The notes under the pieces are model-generated. The model did not search any database. It saw only the letters and a program-made list of their open reading frames with translations, and was not told the origin of the DNA. 64,000 nucleotides of DNA from NCBI RefSeq assembly GCF_030408615.1, contig NZ_CP047187.1, positions 434,001 through 498,000 on the forward strand, given 5' to 3'. The position numbers and the translations under genes are program-made. Of this stretch, positions 42,816 through 57,970 are shown piece after piece; position 1 is the stretch's first letter, and the number at the start of each line of letters is the position of its first letter. The stretch is from Corynebacterium bovis DSM 20582 = CIP 54.80. Lineage in GTDB: Bacteria > Actinomycetota > Actinomycetes > Mycobacteriales > Mycobacteriaceae.

Positions 42816-45800
42816 TTGGCAGTCTCCCGCCAGACCAGTTCAACGGCCGGAATTCCCGGAGCTTCGCACCGCTACTCCTTCGCGAAGATCAACGCCCCCA
42901 TCGAGGTTCCCGGTCTCCTGGACCTGCAGCGCGAGTCGTTCGCGTGGCTCGTCGGGACCCCGGAGTGGCGCGCCCGCCGCCAGGCGGAGGTGGGCGACGG
43001 CGTCCGCGTGACCAGCGGACTGGAGGACATCCTCGAGGAACTGTCCCCCATCGAGGATTACTCGGAGAACATGTCGCTCACCTTCTCCGAGCCGCGCTTC
43101 GACGAGGTGAAGAACACCATCGACGAGTGCAAGGACAAGGACATCAACTACTCCGCGCCGCTCTACGTCACCGCGGAGTTCACCAACAGCATGTCCGGCG
43201 AGATCAAGAGCCAGACCGTCTTCATCGGCGACTTCCCGATGATGACGGACAAGGGCACGTTCATCATCAACGGCACCGAGCGTGTCGTCGTGTCGCAGCT
43301 CGTCCGGTCCCCGGGCGTGTACTTCGACGAGTCCATCGACAGCTCCACGGAGCGTCCGCTGCACTCCGTCAAGGTCATCCCGTCCCGTGGTGCATGGCTG
43401 GAGTTCGACGTCGACAAGCGCGACACCGTCGGTGTCCGCATCGACCGCAAGCGTCGTCAGCCGGTGACGGTCCTGCTCAAGGCCCTCGGTCTGACGACCC
43501 AGGAGATCACCGAGCGCTTCGGGTTCTCCGAGATCATGATGTCCACCCTCGAGAAGGACGGCGTCGCGAACACCGACGAGGCCCTCCTCGAGATCTACCG
43601 CAAGCAGCGCCCGGGTGAGTCGCCGACGCGCGACTCCGCGCAGGCGCTCCTCGAGAACAGCTTGTTCCGGCCGAAGCGCTACGACCTCGCGAAGGTCGGC
43701 CGCTACAAGGTCAACCGGAAGCTCGGCCTCGGCGGGGACACCGAGGGCACGATGACCCTCACCGAGGAGGACATCCTCACGACGATCGAGTACCTCGTGC
43801 GCCTCCACGCCGGGGAGAAGACCATGACCTCCCCGGAGGGCGTGGAGATCGCCATCGGTGTCGACGACATCGACCACTTCGGCAACCGTCGCCTCCGCAC
43901 GGTCGGCGAGCTCATCCAGAACCAGGTCCGCGTGGGCCTGTCCCGCATGGAGCGCGTCGTCCGCGAGCGGATGACGACGCAGGACGCCGAGTCGATCACG
44001 CCGACGTCGCTCATCAACGTCCGCCCGGTCTCGGCCGCGATCCGCGAGTTCTTCGGCACGTCCCAGCTCTCGCAGTTCATGGACCAGAACAACTCCCTGT
44101 CCGGCCTCACGCACAAGCGTCGCCTCTCGGCCCTCGGCCCGGGCGGCCTGTCCCGTGAGCGCGCCGGCCTCGAGGTCCGTGACGTGCACCCGTCGCACTA
44201 CGGCCGCATGTGCCCGATCGAGACGCCTGAGGGCCCGAACATCGGCCTCATCGGCTCGCTGTCCTCCTACGCGCGGGTCAACCCCTTCGGCTTCATCGAG
44301 ACGCCGTACCGCCGCGTCGAGAACGGGCAGATCACCGACGTCGTCGACTACCTCACGGCGGACGAGGAGGACCGGCACGTCGTCGCCCAGGCGAACACGC
44401 CCTTCGACGAGGACAAGCGGTTCACCGAGGACCGCATCGAGGTGCGCCTGAAGGGCGGCGACGTGGAGGTCGTGCCCGTCGATCAGGTGGACTACATGGA
44501 CGTCTCCCCGCGGCAGATGGTCTCCGTGGCGACGGCGATGATCCCGTTCCTCGAGCACGACGACGCCAACCGTGCCCTCATGGGCGCGAACATGCAGCGT
44601 CAGGCCGTCCCGCTGCTCCGCTCCGAGGCCCCGTTCGTGGGCACCGGCATGGAGCTGCGCGCCGCCTACGACGCCGGCGACGTCATCATCACCCCGAAGG
44701 CCGGTGTCGTCGAGTTCGTCTCGGCCGACTACATCACGGTCATGGACGACGACGGCGTGCGGGACACCTACATGCTCCGCAAGTTCGAGCGCACCAACCA
44801 GGGCACCTGCTACAACCAGAAGCCCCTCGTCGACGAGGGTGACCGCGTCGAGGCCGGCCAGGCCATCGCCGACGGCCCCGGCACCGACAACGGTGAGATG
44901 GCGCTGGGCAAGAACCTGCTCGTCGCCTTCATGCCGTGGGAGGGCCACAACTACGAGGACGCGATCATCCTCAACCAGCGCATGGTGGAGGAGGACGTGC
45001 TCACCTCGATCCACATCGAGGAGCACGAGATCGACGCCCGCGACACGAAGCTCGGCCCGGAGGAGATCACCCGGGACATCCCGAACGTCGGCGAGGACGT
45101 CCTCGCGGACCTCGACGACCGCGGCATCGTGCGCATCGGCGCCGACGTCCGCGACGGCGACATCCTCGTCGGCAAGGTCACGCCGAAGGGCGAGACCGAG
45201 CTGACCCCGGAGGAGCGCCTGCTCCGTGCGATCTTCGGCGAGAAGGCCCGTGAGGTCCGCGACACGTCGATGAAGGTCCCGCACGGCGAGTCCGGCAAGG
45301 TCATCGGTGTCCGGGTGTTCTCGAGGGAGTACGACGACGACCTCGCCCCCGGTGTCAACGAGATGGTCCGGGTGTACGTCGCCCAGAAGCGCAAGATCCA
45401 GGACGGTGACAAGCTCGCGGGCCGCCACGGCAACAAGGGTGTCGTCGGCCGCATCCTCCCCGCGGAGGACATGCCGTTCCTCCCGGACGGCACCCCGGTC
45501 GACATCATTCTCAACACCCACGGTGTGCCGCGTCGTATGAACATCGGCCAGGTGCTGGAGATCCACCTCGGCTGGCTGGCGAAGGCCGGCTGGTCCGTAG
45601 ACACGAACTCCGACGACCCGAAGATCAAGGCCATGCTCGAGCAGCTCCCCGAGGAGCTGTACGACGTGCCGGCCGACTCGCTCACCGCGACGCCGGTGTT
45701 CGACGGCGCCTCGAACGAGGAGCTGTCCGGCCTGCTCCGGTCCTCCCGCCCGAACCGCGACGGCATCCGCCTCGTCGACGACTACGGCAAGGCCGAGCTC

Positions 45801-46307
45801 ATCGACGGCCGGTCCGGCGAGCCCTTCCCGTACCCGGTGTCCGTGGGCTACATGTACATGCTCAAGCTGCACCACCTCGTGGACGAGAAGATCCACGCGC
45901 GGTCCACGGGCCCGTACTCCATGATCACCCAGCAGCCGCTCGGTGGTAAGGCCCAGTTCGGTGGACAGCGTTTCGGCGAGATGGAGGTGTGGGCCATGCA
46001 GGCGTACGGCGCGGCCTACACCCTCCAGGAACTCCTCACGATCAAGTCCGACGACGTCGTCGGCCGTGTGAAGGTGTACGAGGCCATCGTCAAGGGCGAG
46101 AACATCCCGGACCCGGGCATCCCCGAGTCCTTCAAGGTCCTCCTCAAGGAGCTCCAGTCGCTGTGCCTCAACGTCGAGGTGCTCGCGGCGGACGGTACGC
46201 CGATGGAGCTCAGCTCCACCGACGACGAGCTCGACCACGCCAACGCCGCCCTCGGCATCAACCTCTCCCGTGACGAGCGGCCCGACGCCGACAGTGACGT
46301 CGGGTAG
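42816..46307 (+). CDS. rpoB: DNA-directed RNA polymerase beta subunit
   Basis: 1163 residues from the chosen start. The lineage-typical opening AVSRQT and [18 protein letters not shown], the rifampicin pocket [29 protein letters not shown], and the C-terminal blocks (KPQ-like [18 protein letters not shown]) are intact. TTG 42816 was chosen because GGAAGGA ends 7 nt upstream. GTG 42792 in frame also has an SD-like GAGGGGAG and would add eight residues. The rif-pocket residues equivalent to E. coli D516, H526 and S531 are wild type; the usual Pro at 520 is Ser. Confidence 0.97.
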   Translation: MAVSRQTSSTAGIPGASHRYSFAKINAPIEVPGLLDLQRESFAWLVGTPEWRARRQAEVGDGVRVTSGLEDILEELSPIEDYSENMSLTFSEPRFDEVKNTIDECKDKDINYSAPLYVTAEFTNSMSGEIKSQTVFIGDFPMMTDKGTFIINGTERVVVSQLVRSPGVYFDESIDSSTERPLHSVKVIPSRGAWLEFDVDKRDTVGVRIDRKRRQPVTVLLKALGLTTQEITERFGFSEIMMSTLEKDGVANTDEALLEIYRKQRPGESPTRDSAQALLENSLFRPKRYDLAKVGRYKVNRKLGLGGDTEGTMTLTEEDILTTIEYLVRLHAGEKTMTSPEGVEIAIGVDDIDHFGNRRLRTVGELIQNQVRVGLSRMERVVRERMTTQDAESITPTSLINVRPVSAAIREFFGTSQLSQFMDQNNSLSGLTHKRRLSALGPGGLSRERAGLEVRDVHPSHYGRMCPIETPEGPNIGLIGSLSSYARVNPFGFIETPYRRVENGQITDVVDYLTADEEDRHVVAQANTPFDEDKRFTEDRIEVRLKGGDVEVVPVDQVDYMDVSPRQMVSVATAMIPFLEHDDANRALMGANMQRQAVPLLRSEAPFVGTGMELRAAYDAGDVIITPKAGVVEFVSADYITVMDDDGVRDTYMLRKFERTNQGTCYNQKPLVDEGDRVEAGQAIADGPGTDNGEMALGKNLLVAFMPWEGHNYEDAIILNQRMVEEDVLTSIHIEEHEIDARDTKLGPEEITRDIPNVGEDVLADLDDRGIVRIGADVRDGDILVGKVTPKGETELTPEERLLRAIFGEKAREVRDTSMKVPHGESGKVIGVRVFSREYDDDLAPGVNEMVRVYVAQKRKIQDGDKLAGRHGNKGVVGRILPAEDMPFLPDGTPVDIILNTHGVPRRMNIGQVLEIHLGWLAKAGWSVDTNSDDPKIKAMLEQLPEELYDVPADSLTATPVFDGASNEELSGLLRSSRPNRDGIRLVDDYGKAELIDGRSGEPFPYPVSVGYMYMLKLHHLVDEKIHARSTGPYSMITQQPLGGKAQFGGQRFGEMEVWAMQAYGAAYTLQELLTIKSDDVVGRVKVYEAIVKGENIPDPGIPESFKVLLKELQSLCLNVEVLAADGTPMELSSTDDELDHANAALGINLSRDERPDADSDVG

Positions 46308-46455
46308 CGCGCCGACGCCCCCCTGACGACTCACCGAAGTCACACCACCGCACATCATCCACCGACCCGCGGACCCCGCGGCGCCCACGGCGCCCGGACC
46401 GTCCCCGGGACCCGGTGACGAATCCCTCCGACGACGGAGGGGAAAGGGAGTTCAC

Positions 46456-50427
<3,972 letters not shown>

Positions 50428-50531
50428 CGCCCGCCCCGCGCACCGGACCCCGGTGCCGCGACCGCCCCGACCCCCGCCCCGGCCCCGTGCCGGACCGCGG
50501 GGGTCGCGGCGTGTCCGGGGGAGTGGGTGGG

Positions 50532-50711
50532 GGAGGGACGGTCGGTGCAGGCCCGGGTCGGGAGGGACCGCGGGGGCCGGCCCCGGGTGGGGAGGGACCG
50601 CGGGGGCCGGCCCCGGGTGGGGAGGGACCGCGAGGGGAGGGGAGGCCAGGGGCCGCGCGGGGGAGCGGAGGCCAGGGCTCGCCCGGGGGAGCGGAGGTCA
50701 GGGCCCCGCGG
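50532..50711. repeat. Two adjacent minisatellites after rpoC
   Basis: A 30-bp unit (GGAGGGACCGCGGGGGCCGG plus CCCCGGGTGG) begins at 50561 and 50591 with decayed copies at 50532 and 50621. A 26-bp unit (GGAGGCCAGGG core) begins at 50641 and 50667 with a partial at 50693. All G-rich on the plus strand. No gene was seen. Confidence 0.85.
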
Positions 50712-50759
50712 CGAGGGTGCCTGCCGGGGGTTCCGGGTCCGACGCCGTCGGTCGGCGTT

Positions 50760-50788
50760 TTGGTGCTGTCCGGCGTGTCGGGTAGGGT
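50760..50788 (+). promoter_or_regulatory. Promoter of the rpsL operon
   Basis: TTGGTG (50760-50765), 17-bp spacer, TAGGGT (50783-50788). The leader to rpsL is about 340 nt and otherwise featureless apart from GC-rich potential stems. Confidence 0.5.
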
Positions 50789-51133
50789 CACGGGGTAGTC
50801 CCCGTTATGAGGACGGTCCCGGCGGGCCGACCGCCGGGTGACACGGAGCCGGCCACGGCACCACGACGGTGCCCCGCCTCACCCGGTCACCCACACCGGC
50901 CCGCGTGGCATGAGCCACCTGACACGTGTCGCGCGAGATCACTTTCACCCCGTAGGCCAGCGAGAGCGGCCGACGGGTTCGCGCACGTTTCGGGCCGGAT
51001 CGCCGTCCGCGGCAGGGAAGACAGGCTCAGGAATCAGGCTCGCTGTCGCGGGCAGGGTCGCGCAGCGTCGTCGAACCGGCCCCGACACCCCGGGACCGTG
51101 ACAAGACACAACACCAGAGAAGAAAGTCGGTCT

Positions 51134-51505
51134 ATGCCTACTATTCAGCAGCTGGTCCGTAAGGGCCGCCACGACAAGACGGTGAAGGTCAGCACCGCCG
51201 CGCTCAAGGGTTCGCCCCAGCGCCGCGGCGTCTGCACGCGCGTCTACACGACCACGCCGAAGAAGCCGAACTCGGCTCTCCGGAAGGTCGCCCGTGTCCG
51301 CCTCACCTCCGGTATCGAGGTCTCCGCCTACATCCCGGGTGAGGGCCACAACCTTCAGGAGCACTCCATGGTGCTCGTGCGCGGTGGTCGTGTGAAGGAC
51401 CTCCCGGGTGTCCGGTACAAGATCATCCGTGGCTCCCTCGACACGCAGGGCGTCAAGGACCGCAAGCAGGCACGTTCCCGCTACGGCGCGAAGAAGGAGA
51501 AGTAG
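51134..51505 (+). CDS. rpsL: 30S ribosomal protein S12
   Basis: 123 residues, diagnostic [12 protein letters not shown] start and [20 protein letters not shown]43 and the Lys of GRVKDLPG (K88 region) are wild type, so there is no streptomycin-resistance change. SD AGAGAAGAAAG. rpsG follows after 1 nt. Confidence 0.97.
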   Translation: MPTIQQLVRKGRHDKTVKVSTAALKGSPQRRGVCTRVYTTTPKKPNSALRKVARVRLTSGIEVSAYIPGEGHNLQEHSMVLVRGGRVKDLPGVRYKIIRGSLDTQGVKDRKQARSRYGAKKEK

Positions 51506-51506
51506 A

Positions 51507-51977
51507 ATGCCGCGTAAGGGCCCCGCACCCTCCCGTCCCGTCGTCAAGGATCCGGTCTACGGTGACGTCATCGTCACCCAGCTCGTGAACAAGGTCCTCC
51601 TCGACGGCAAGAAGTCCACCGCCGAGCGCATCGTCTACGGTGCCCTCGAGACGTGCCGTGAGAAGACCGGCACGGACCCGGTGCTCACGCTGAAGAAGGC
51701 CCTCGACAACGTCAAGCCGGCCCTCGAGGTCCGCTCCCGCCGTGTCGGTGGCGCCACCTACCAGGTGCCCGTCGAGGTCCGCCCGGGCCGCGCGACGACC
51801 CTCGCGCTGCGCTGGCTGGTGACCTTCACCCGGCAGCGGCGTGAGAACACCATGACCGAGCGTCTCGCCAACGAGATCCTCGACGCCTCCAACGGCCTCG
51901 GCGCGTCCGTCAAGCGGCGCGAGGACACCCACAAGATGGCCGAGGCCAACCGCGCGTTCGCGCACTACCGCTGGTGA
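51507..51977 (+). CDS. rpsG: 30S ribosomal protein S7
   Basis: 156 residues: [56 protein letters not shown] and the C-terminal [11 protein letters not shown]. It nucleates assembly of the 30S head. The ATG is 1 nt after the rpsL stop, and GAAGGAGAAG inside the rpsL end supplies the SD. Confidence 0.97.
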   Translation: MPRKGPAPSRPVVKDPVYGDVIVTQLVNKVLLDGKKSTAERIVYGALETCREKTGTDPVLTLKKALDNVKPALEVRSRRVGGATYQVPVEVRPGRATTLALRWLVTFTRQRRENTMTERLANEILDASNGLGASVKRREDTHKMAEANRAFAHYRW

Positions 51978-52266
51978 CAGCGGGGTGCGGTGCGTGACGC
52001 GCCGCGCCCTGTCCGCGCCTCCCGCACGACCCGCCCGACGGCGGGCCCCGGGAGGGTGCGGATGCGAGCCTGAGGTTCCGGTTCCCCCCGTCCCGGCGGC
52101 ACTCCGCCGACCCACGGACGGGGGCCGGGAAAACCCCCGCTCGCCGAGCCGGCTTCCCATGAAGCTGGCACAATAGAACGAGACCAGTTTCGCCCGTGAC
52201 CGCGGTCCGTGCACCACCCTGCGCGGACCCAGGTCGCTTGAAGAAGAAATGAGCGGGGTTTTCCCA

Positions 52267-54381
52267 GTGGCACTTGAAGCGTTGACCGACCTGAAGAAGG
52301 TCCGCAACATCGGCATCATGGCGCACATCGATGCCGGTAAGACCACCACGACCGAGCGCATCCTGTACTACACCGGCATCAACCGCAAGATCGGTGAGAC
52401 CCACGACGGTGCGTCGACGATGGACTGGATGGACCAGGAGAAGGAGCGCGGCATCACGATCACGTCGGCCGCGACGACCTGCTTCTGGAACGGCAACCAG
52501 ATCAACATCATCGACACGCCCGGTCACGTCGACTTCACGGTCGAGGTCGAGCGCTCCCTGCGCGTGCTCGACGGTGCGGTCGCGGTCTTCGACGCGAAGG
52601 AAGGCGTCGAGCCCCAGTCCGAGCAGGTGTGGCGGCAGGCGACCAAGTACGACGTCCCGCGCATCTGCTTCGTGAACAAGATGGACAAGCTCGGCGCGGA
52701 CTTCTACTTCACCGTCGACACCATCATCAACCGCCTCGGCGCGAAGCCGCTGGTCATGCAGCTCCCGATCGGCACGGAGGACAACTTCGACGGCGTCGTC
52801 GACCTCCTCAACATGCAGGCGATCACGTGGCCCGGCACCGTCGAGATCGGCGCCGAGCCGACGATCGAGGAGATCCCGGACGACCTCAAGGACAAGGCCG
52901 CCGAGTACCGCGAGAAGCTCGTCGAGGCCGTCGCCGAGTCCGACGAGGAGCTCATGGAGCGCTACTTCTCGGGCGAGGAGATCACGGTCGACGAGCTCAA
53001 GACGCACATCCGCAAGCTCACGATCAACTCCGAGGTCTACCCGGTCTACTGCGGGTCCGCCTACAAGAACAAGGGCATCCAGCCGATGCTCGACGCCGTC
53101 ATCGACTTCCTCCCGAACCCGATGGACGTCGGCTCGATCCAGGGCCACGACGTCAACGACCCGGAGAAGGTCCTGACCCGTCAGCCGTCCAAGGACGAGC
53201 CGTTCTCGGCCCTCGCCTTCAAGGTCGCGACGCACCCGTTCTTCGGCCGCCTCATCTACGTCCGCGTGTACTCCGGCTCCGTCGAGTCCGGCGCGCAGGT
53301 CTTCAACGCGACCAAGGGCAAGAAGGAGCGCATCGGCAAGCTCTTCCAGATGCACTCCAACAAGGAGCAGCCGGTCGACAAGGCCTCCGCGGGCCACATC
53401 TACGCCTTCATCGGTCTCAAGGACACGACGACCGGTGACACACTGTGCGACTCGAACGACCAGATCATCCTGGAGTCCATGGACTTCCCGGACCCGGTCA
53501 TCAAGGTCTCCATCGAGCCGAAGACGAAGTCCGACCAGGAGAAGCTGGGCACCGCGATCCAGAAGCTCTCCGAGGAGGACCCGACCTTCACCGTCGAGCT
53601 CGACGAGGAGACCGGCCAGACCGTCGTCGGCGGCATGGGCGAGCTCCACCTCGACGTCTTCGTCGACCGCATGAAGCGCGAGTTCAAGGTCGAGGCGAAC
53701 GTCGGCGCCCCGCAGGTCGCGTACCGCGAGACGATCCGCAAGCCCGTTGAGAAGCTCGAGTTCACGCACAAGAAGCAGACCGGTGGTTCCGGCCAGTTCG
53801 CCCGCGTCATCATCGCGATCGAGCCCTACGAGAACCCCGAGGACCCCGAGGAGATGTACCTCTTCGACAACCAGGTCACGGGTGGCCGCGTGCCGAAGGA
53901 GTACATCCCCTCCGTCGACGCCGGTATCCAGGACGCGATGCAGTACGGCTACCTCGCCGGCTTCCCGCTGGTGAACATCAAGGCCACGCTGCTCGACGGC
54001 GCCTACCACGAGGTCGACTCCTCCGAGATGGCGTTCAAGATCGCCGGTTCCCAGGCGCTCAAGGAGGCCGTCGCCAAGGCGAAGCCGGTCCTGCTCGAGC
54101 CGCTCATGGCCGTCGAGATCACGACCCCCGAGGAGTACATGGGCGAGGTCATCGGCGACGTGAACTCCCGCCGTGGCCAGGTCCAGTCCATGGAGGACCG
54201 TGCCGGCGCGAAGGTCGTCAAGGCCCGCGTGCCGCTGTCCGAGATGTTCGGGTACGTCGGTGACCTGCGGTCCAAGACCCAGGGTCGCGCGAACTACTCG
54301 ATGATCTTCGACTCCTACGGTGAGGTTCCCGCGAACGTCTCCCAGGAGATCATCGCGGAGCGGACCGGCGGCTCCCACTAG
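52267..54381 (+). CDS. fusA: Elongation factor G
   Basis: 704 residues. G1 is in [16 protein letters not shown], with effector and G3 motifs ERGITITSA and [11 protein letters not shown] and G4 NKMDK; domains II-V follow at normal length. The GTG at 52267 gives [14 protein letters not shown], the family-typical N-terminus; an in-frame ATG at 52249 would add six residues. It lies 289 bp after rpsG in a region with its own leader. Confidence 0.96.
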   Translation: MALEALTDLKKVRNIGIMAHIDAGKTTTTERILYYTGINRKIGETHDGASTMDWMDQEKERGITITSAATTCFWNGNQINIIDTPGHVDFTVEVERSLRVLDGAVAVFDAKEGVEPQSEQVWRQATKYDVPRICFVNKMDKLGADFYFTVDTIINRLGAKPLVMQLPIGTEDNFDGVVDLLNMQAITWPGTVEIGAEPTIEEIPDDLKDKAAEYREKLVEAVAESDEELMERYFSGEEITVDELKTHIRKLTINSEVYPVYCGSAYKNKGIQPMLDAVIDFLPNPMDVGSIQGHDVNDPEKVLTRQPSKDEPFSALAFKVATHPFFGRLIYVRVYSGSVESGAQVFNATKGKKERIGKLFQMHSNKEQPVDKASAGHIYAFIGLKDTTTGDTLCDSNDQIILESMDFPDPVIKVSIEPKTKSDQEKLGTAIQKLSEEDPTFTVELDEETGQTVVGGMGELHLDVFVDRMKREFKVEANVGAPQVAYRETIRKPVEKLEFTHKKQTGGSGQFARVIIAIEPYENPEDPEEMYLFDNQVTGGRVPKEYIPSVDAGIQDAMQYGYLAGFPLVNIKATLLDGAYHEVDSSEMAFKIAGSQALKEAVAKAKPVLLEPLMAVEITTPEEYMGEVIGDVNSRRGQVQSMEDRAGAKVVKARVPLSEMFGYVGDLRSKTQGRANYSMIFDSYGEVPANVSQEIIAERTGGSH

Positions 54382-54536
54382 CCGGTCCCGGTGACCGCCG
54401 GTCCCGTCGCCCCGAGCGGGTGACGGGGGACCGGTGGCACCGCACCCCCTCCCCACGGGACAACGGGTCCCGACGGGGTAGGGGCCAGCACGTCGTATTC
54501 ACCTCGTCACCACCGCACGGTGGGCCCGGCTGCCGG

Positions 54537-54566
54537 TTTCCGCAATCGGTGCCGGTGAAGTAGGAT
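54537..54566 (+). promoter_or_regulatory. Promoter of tuf
   Basis: TTTCCG (54537-54542), 18-bp spacer, TAGGAT (54561-54566), giving a leader of about 190 nt. The leader includes a GTGGCT/AGCCAC hairpin near 54720-54742 just before the SD. Confidence 0.5.
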
Positions 54567-54765
54567 GCGGTGTGCTGGCCGTTACCCGGTAGACCAGGTG
54601 CGGGTCAGCGGCGTGAAACGCCGGTGACCGGGCACTGACATGCTGACAACGGCAAAAGTAAGGTCGGGGAGGTCGGGGCCACGCAACCGGCGTGGAGTCC
54701 GCCCCCGGAAGCACGTCATGTGGCTGCGAGAGTCGTAGCCACCGAGAAGTCCAGGAGGACACAAA

Positions 54766-55956
54766 GTGGCGAAGGCTAAGTTCGAGCGTACTAAGCCGCA
54801 CGTTAACATCGGTACCATCGGTCACGTCGACCACGGCAAGACCACCACCACGGCTGCCATCACCAAGGTTCTGGCCGACACCTACCCGGACCTGAACCAG
54901 GCCTTCGCGTTCGACGCCATCGACAAGGCGCCGGAGGAGAAGGAGCGTGGTATCACGATCAACATCTCCCACGTCGAGTACCAGACGGAGAAGCGCCACT
55001 ACGCGCACGTCGACGCCCCGGGCCACGCGGACTACATCAAGAACATGATCACCGGTGCCGCCCAGATGGACGGCGCGATCCTCGTCGTGGCCGCCACCGA
55101 CGGCCCGATGCCGCAGACCCGTGAGCACGTCCTCCTGGCCCGTCAGGTCGGTGTGCCCTACATCCTCGTCGCCCTCAACAAGTGCGACATGGTCGACGAC
55201 GAGGACCTCATCGAGCTCGTCGAGATGGAGGTCCGTGAGCTCCTCGCCGAGCAGGACTACGACGAGGACGCCCCGATCATCCACATCTCCGCCCTCAAGG
55301 CCCTCGAGGGTGACCCGGAGTGGACGCAGCGCATCGTCGACCTCATGAAGGCCTGCGACGACGCCATCCCGGATCCGGAGCGCGAGACGGACAAGCCGTT
55401 CCTCATGCCGATCGAGGACATCTTCACGATCACCGGCCGCGGCACCGTCGTCACGGGCCGTGTCGAGCGTGGCATCCTCAACGTCAACGAGGAGGTCGAG
55501 ATCCTGGGTATCTGCGAGAACTCCCAGAAGACGACCGTCACCTCCATCGAGATGTTCAACAAGTTCCTCGACACGGCCGAGGCCGGCGACAACGCCGCCC
55601 TGCTGCTCCGTGGCCTGAAGCGCGAGGACGTCGAGCGTGGCCAGATCGTGGCCAAGCCGGGCGCCTACACGCCGCACACCGAGTTCGAGGGCTCCGTGTA
55701 CATCCTCTCCAAGGACGAGGGTGGCCGCCACACGCCGTTCTTCGACAACTACCGTCCGCAGTTCTACTTCCGGACGACCGACGTCACCGGCGTCGTCAAG
55801 CTGCCGGAGGGCACCGACATGGTCATGCCGGGCGACAACGTCGACATGTCCGTCACGCTGATCCAGCCGGTCGCGATGGACGAGGGCCTGCGGTTCGCCA
55901 TCCGTGAGGGTGGCCGCACCGTCGGCGCCGGCCGCGTCACCAAGATCACCAAGTAA
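54766..55956 (+). CDS. tuf: Elongation factor Tu
   Basis: 396 residues. G1 [14 protein letters not shown], switch [18 protein letters not shown]4 NKCD, and the domain III block to [15 protein letters not shown]. It delivers aminoacyl-tRNA. GTG start with a strong CAGGAGGACA SD. A strong terminator follows. Confidence 0.97.
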   Translation: MAKAKFERTKPHVNIGTIGHVDHGKTTTTAAITKVLADTYPDLNQAFAFDAIDKAPEEKERGITINISHVEYQTEKRHYAHVDAPGHADYIKNMITGAAQMDGAILVVAATDGPMPQTREHVLLARQVGVPYILVALNKCDMVDDEDLIELVEMEVRELLAEQDYDEDAPIIHISALKALEGDPEWTQRIVDLMKACDDAIPDPERETDKPFLMPIEDIFTITGRGTVVTGRVERGILNVNEEVEILGICENSQKTTVTSIEMFNKFLDTAEAGDNAALLLRGLKREDVERGQIVAKPGAYTPHTEFEGSVYILSKDEGGRHTPFFDNYRPQFYFRTTDVTGVVKLPEGTDMVMPGDNVDMSVTLIQPVAMDEGLRFAIREGGRTVGAGRVTKITK

Positions 55957-56015
55957 GGAGCCGCCCCGACGCTCCGGCGGTCACGCCGGCGGAGCGCAGG
56001 CGCCCTCACTGCGAA

Positions 56016-56052
56016 CAACGCCTCACCCGGGTTTTTCCCGGGTGGGGCGTTG
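56016..56052 (+). terminator. Strong hairpin terminator after tuf
   Basis: A 16-bp stem (CAACGCCTCACCCGGG against CCCGGGTGGGGCGTTG, one G-T pair) with a TTTTT loop. It is followed by TCGTGTGT rather than a pure T-run. Confidence 0.8.
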
Positions 56053-56237
56053 TCGTGTGTCAGGGGGTGGTGGCGAGGCGCCGTGAGTGTTGATCCCCGC
56101 GTCGCCGCGGATGGTGGCGACGTTCCGGACCCCGTGTGCGCTGCCCGCCGGGTTGTGGGGCACGGTCCCCGTTCGCGTGGCCCGGGGGTCCTGCAGTAGC
56201 TACCGTGTGCTGACAGACACCTGAGAGGACACCGGCG

Positions 56238-57263
56238 ATGGCACGACGATCCGGCACCAGACCCCCCGGCGGCGGGGCGTGGTCCCTGTTCCACGAACTC
56301 GCGATCCCCGTCGAGATCGCCCGGCTCAACGCCGACCCGAACTCCGGCGTGACCTACCGGCTCCCTGAGCCGACGGCGCCTCCGACCAGGCCCCGTTCCC
56401 GCTACCTGGTCATGGCCATCGGCTCGTGCCTGTTGTACTGGGTCTGCTCACTGATGGCCATCTCGGTCGACATGAGCGGCATCGGCAACGCCGCCCTCGT
56501 GATCGGAGCGGTGCTGGTTGTCGTGCTCATCGTGCGACGGGTCAGGTACAGGGCCCGCTGCAGGGCGGCGGCGCGGTCCCCTTTCGACGACATCCCGACG
56601 TCGGTCTTCGAGAAGTTCGGACCGACCGTCAACGAGGCCGTGCGGCTCGCACGGCAGCGCGACCGCCGGGCGTTCACGGACCGGTTCGAGTACTACGACG
56701 TCGAGATCGTCAACGCGGCGATGGGGGCGGCAACCGAGGAGTGGATCGGAGCGTCGCTGGAGTCCACCCTCCCTGAGACCTGGGACATCGCGCACGACGT
56801 CCTGATCCTGTCCGAGCCCCCTGCCACCGGGGTCAGCGCCAACATCGACCACCTCCTGTCCGGCCCGGCGGGACTGGTCATGGTGGACGCGAAGCACTGG
56901 ATCGGCGAGACCGTGCTCGCGGAGGATGGACGGCTGGTGCGCTACCGCGGCCCGTCACGGCAGAAGGCCGTCGAGACGTGCCTGTTCGAGGCGTCGTGTC
57001 TCGCGGTTCCACCGGTGGAGATCGTCATCGCCGTTGACGGTGGCACCGTCCGCGACGGGTTCATCCGCGTGCCCCGGGTCAATCCGTCCCTGCCGGACAT
57101 CCCCGTGGCCGTGGTGGAGTGGTCCCTGGCCGGCGTACCTGGAAACCATGGATCCGGATGTCCCCATCGACCTGGACCGGCTGATCGCCGCGTCGCCGCG
57201 GGTGGTGGCGGGGTAGGCGCGCCGCACGCGGGAGGGGAGCGCCTCCGCGCGGGGACGGCGTAG
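56238..57263 (+). CDS. NERD-domain membrane protein, probably frameshifted near its end
   Basis: Two membrane helices (about residues 54-78 and 80-100) are followed by a nuclease-related (NERD) domain with NIDHLLSGPAGLVMVDAKHWIGETV (about 195-220). The frame as read ends at 57263 with an Arg/Gly-rich, low-quality tail. In another frame the same DNA encodes AYLETMDPDVPIDLDRL then IAASPRVVAG and stops at 57216, which looks like real protein. Removing one G near 57128 joins VEWSLA to that tail. SD GAGAGGAC precedes the ATG. Codon bias is milder than in neighbours, which may mean acquisition. Confidence 0.75.
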   Translation: MARRSGTRPPGGGAWSLFHELAIPVEIARLNADPNSGVTYRLPEPTAPPTRPRSRYLVMAIGSCLLYWVCSLMAISVDMSGIGNAALVIGAVLVVVLIVRRVRYRARCRAAARSPFDDIPTSVFEKFGPTVNEAVRLARQRDRRAFTDRFEYYDVEIVNAAMGAATEEWIGASLESTLPETWDIAHDVLILSEPPATGVSANIDHLLSGPAGLVMVDAKHWIGETVLAEDGRLVRYRGPSRQKAVETCLFEASCLAVPPVEIVIAVDGGTVRDGFIRVPRVNPSLPDIPVAVVEWSLAGVPGNHGSGCPHRPGPADRRVAAGGGGVGAPHAGGERLRAGTA

Positions 57264-57321
57264 GCGCACGTCCCCCCAGGACGTGTGGCAGCGTGGCGGC
57301 AGCCACCCGGGCACAGACGAC

Positions 57322-57364
57322 GGCCCCGGTGGGGTCCTCCGTGGGGAGGGCCCGCACCGGGGCC
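57322..57364. terminator. Hairpin between the converging NERD and AmaP-like genes
   Basis: 10-bp stem GGCCCCGGTG/CACCGGGGCC with a 23-nt loop. There is no T-run on either side, so its strength is uncertain. Confidence 0.45.
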
Positions 57365-57406
57365 GGCGGTGTCGGGACCGGGGTGGGCGCTCACGCGCTC
57401 ACGCGC

Positions 57407-57970
57407 TCAGCCGCTGGTGTCCACCCGGTCGAGCTGGATGATGAAGCGCGGCCGGATGTCCTGCCCCGGCAGCGCGTCGCGGATGTCCCGGCGGGCCTGG
57501 CGGCACGCCGCGGCGAGGTCGTTCATGTCCGTCTCCGCGGGGGCGTTGACGGTGACGGAGATGACCTTCGTCCCCCGGTCGTCGACCGCGCGGTGGTCGG
57601 AGGTGCGGACGCCCTCGAGCTGCCGGAACGAGTCCGCGACCGCGGCCGCGACATCGCCCGGGTGGACGGAGATGACGCCGGTGGCCGTCGAGGCGGGGGC
57701 GATCTGCCCGCCGACCCGACGGCGCTCGATGTTCATGATGATGAACACGAGCCCGAGGATGAGGGCGACGACGCCGATGCCGATGACGACGGCCTCGTAG
57801 TTCGACTGTCCGGGCAGGTCGCGCCAGAAGTCCTTGTTGGCGTACCCGCCGACCTTCTGCGCCCACGGGTTGTCGATCTGGAGGCCGATGCCCCACAGCG
57901 CGAGGAACGCGAGCACGAGGAACAGCAGGAACACGAGGAACCGGTTGAGGAATGCCTTGCCTTGGCTCAT
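57407..57970 (-). CDS. AmaP-like alkaline shock membrane anchor
   Basis: 187 residues. Two membrane helices (about residues 10-32 and 60-80) with a short external loop between, then a cytoplasmic domain (GVISVHPGDVAAAVADSF, KVISVTVNAPAETDMNDLAAACRQARRDIRDAL) of the AmaP/DUF6286 type that tethers Asp23-family proteins to the membrane. The start overlaps the previous gene by 4 nt, with a GGAGGTGAG SD. Last gene of the Asp23 cluster. Confidence 0.82.
   Translation of the reverse strand: MSQGKAFLNRFLVFLLFLVLAFLALWGIGLQIDNPWAQKVGGYANKDFWRDLPGQSNYEAVVIGIGVVALILGLVFIIMNIERRRVGGQIAPASTATGVISVHPGDVAAAVADSFRQLEGVRTSDHRAVDDRGTKVISVTVNAPAETDMNDLAAACRQARRDIRDALPGQDIRPRFIIQLDRVDTSG

Noticed and set aside
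42840-46388. 1182-codon minus-strand open frame opposite rpoB
   Set aside because: A consequence of extreme third-position GC bias. Product is Val/Asp/Leu/Arg-rich with no motif; rpoB is certain.
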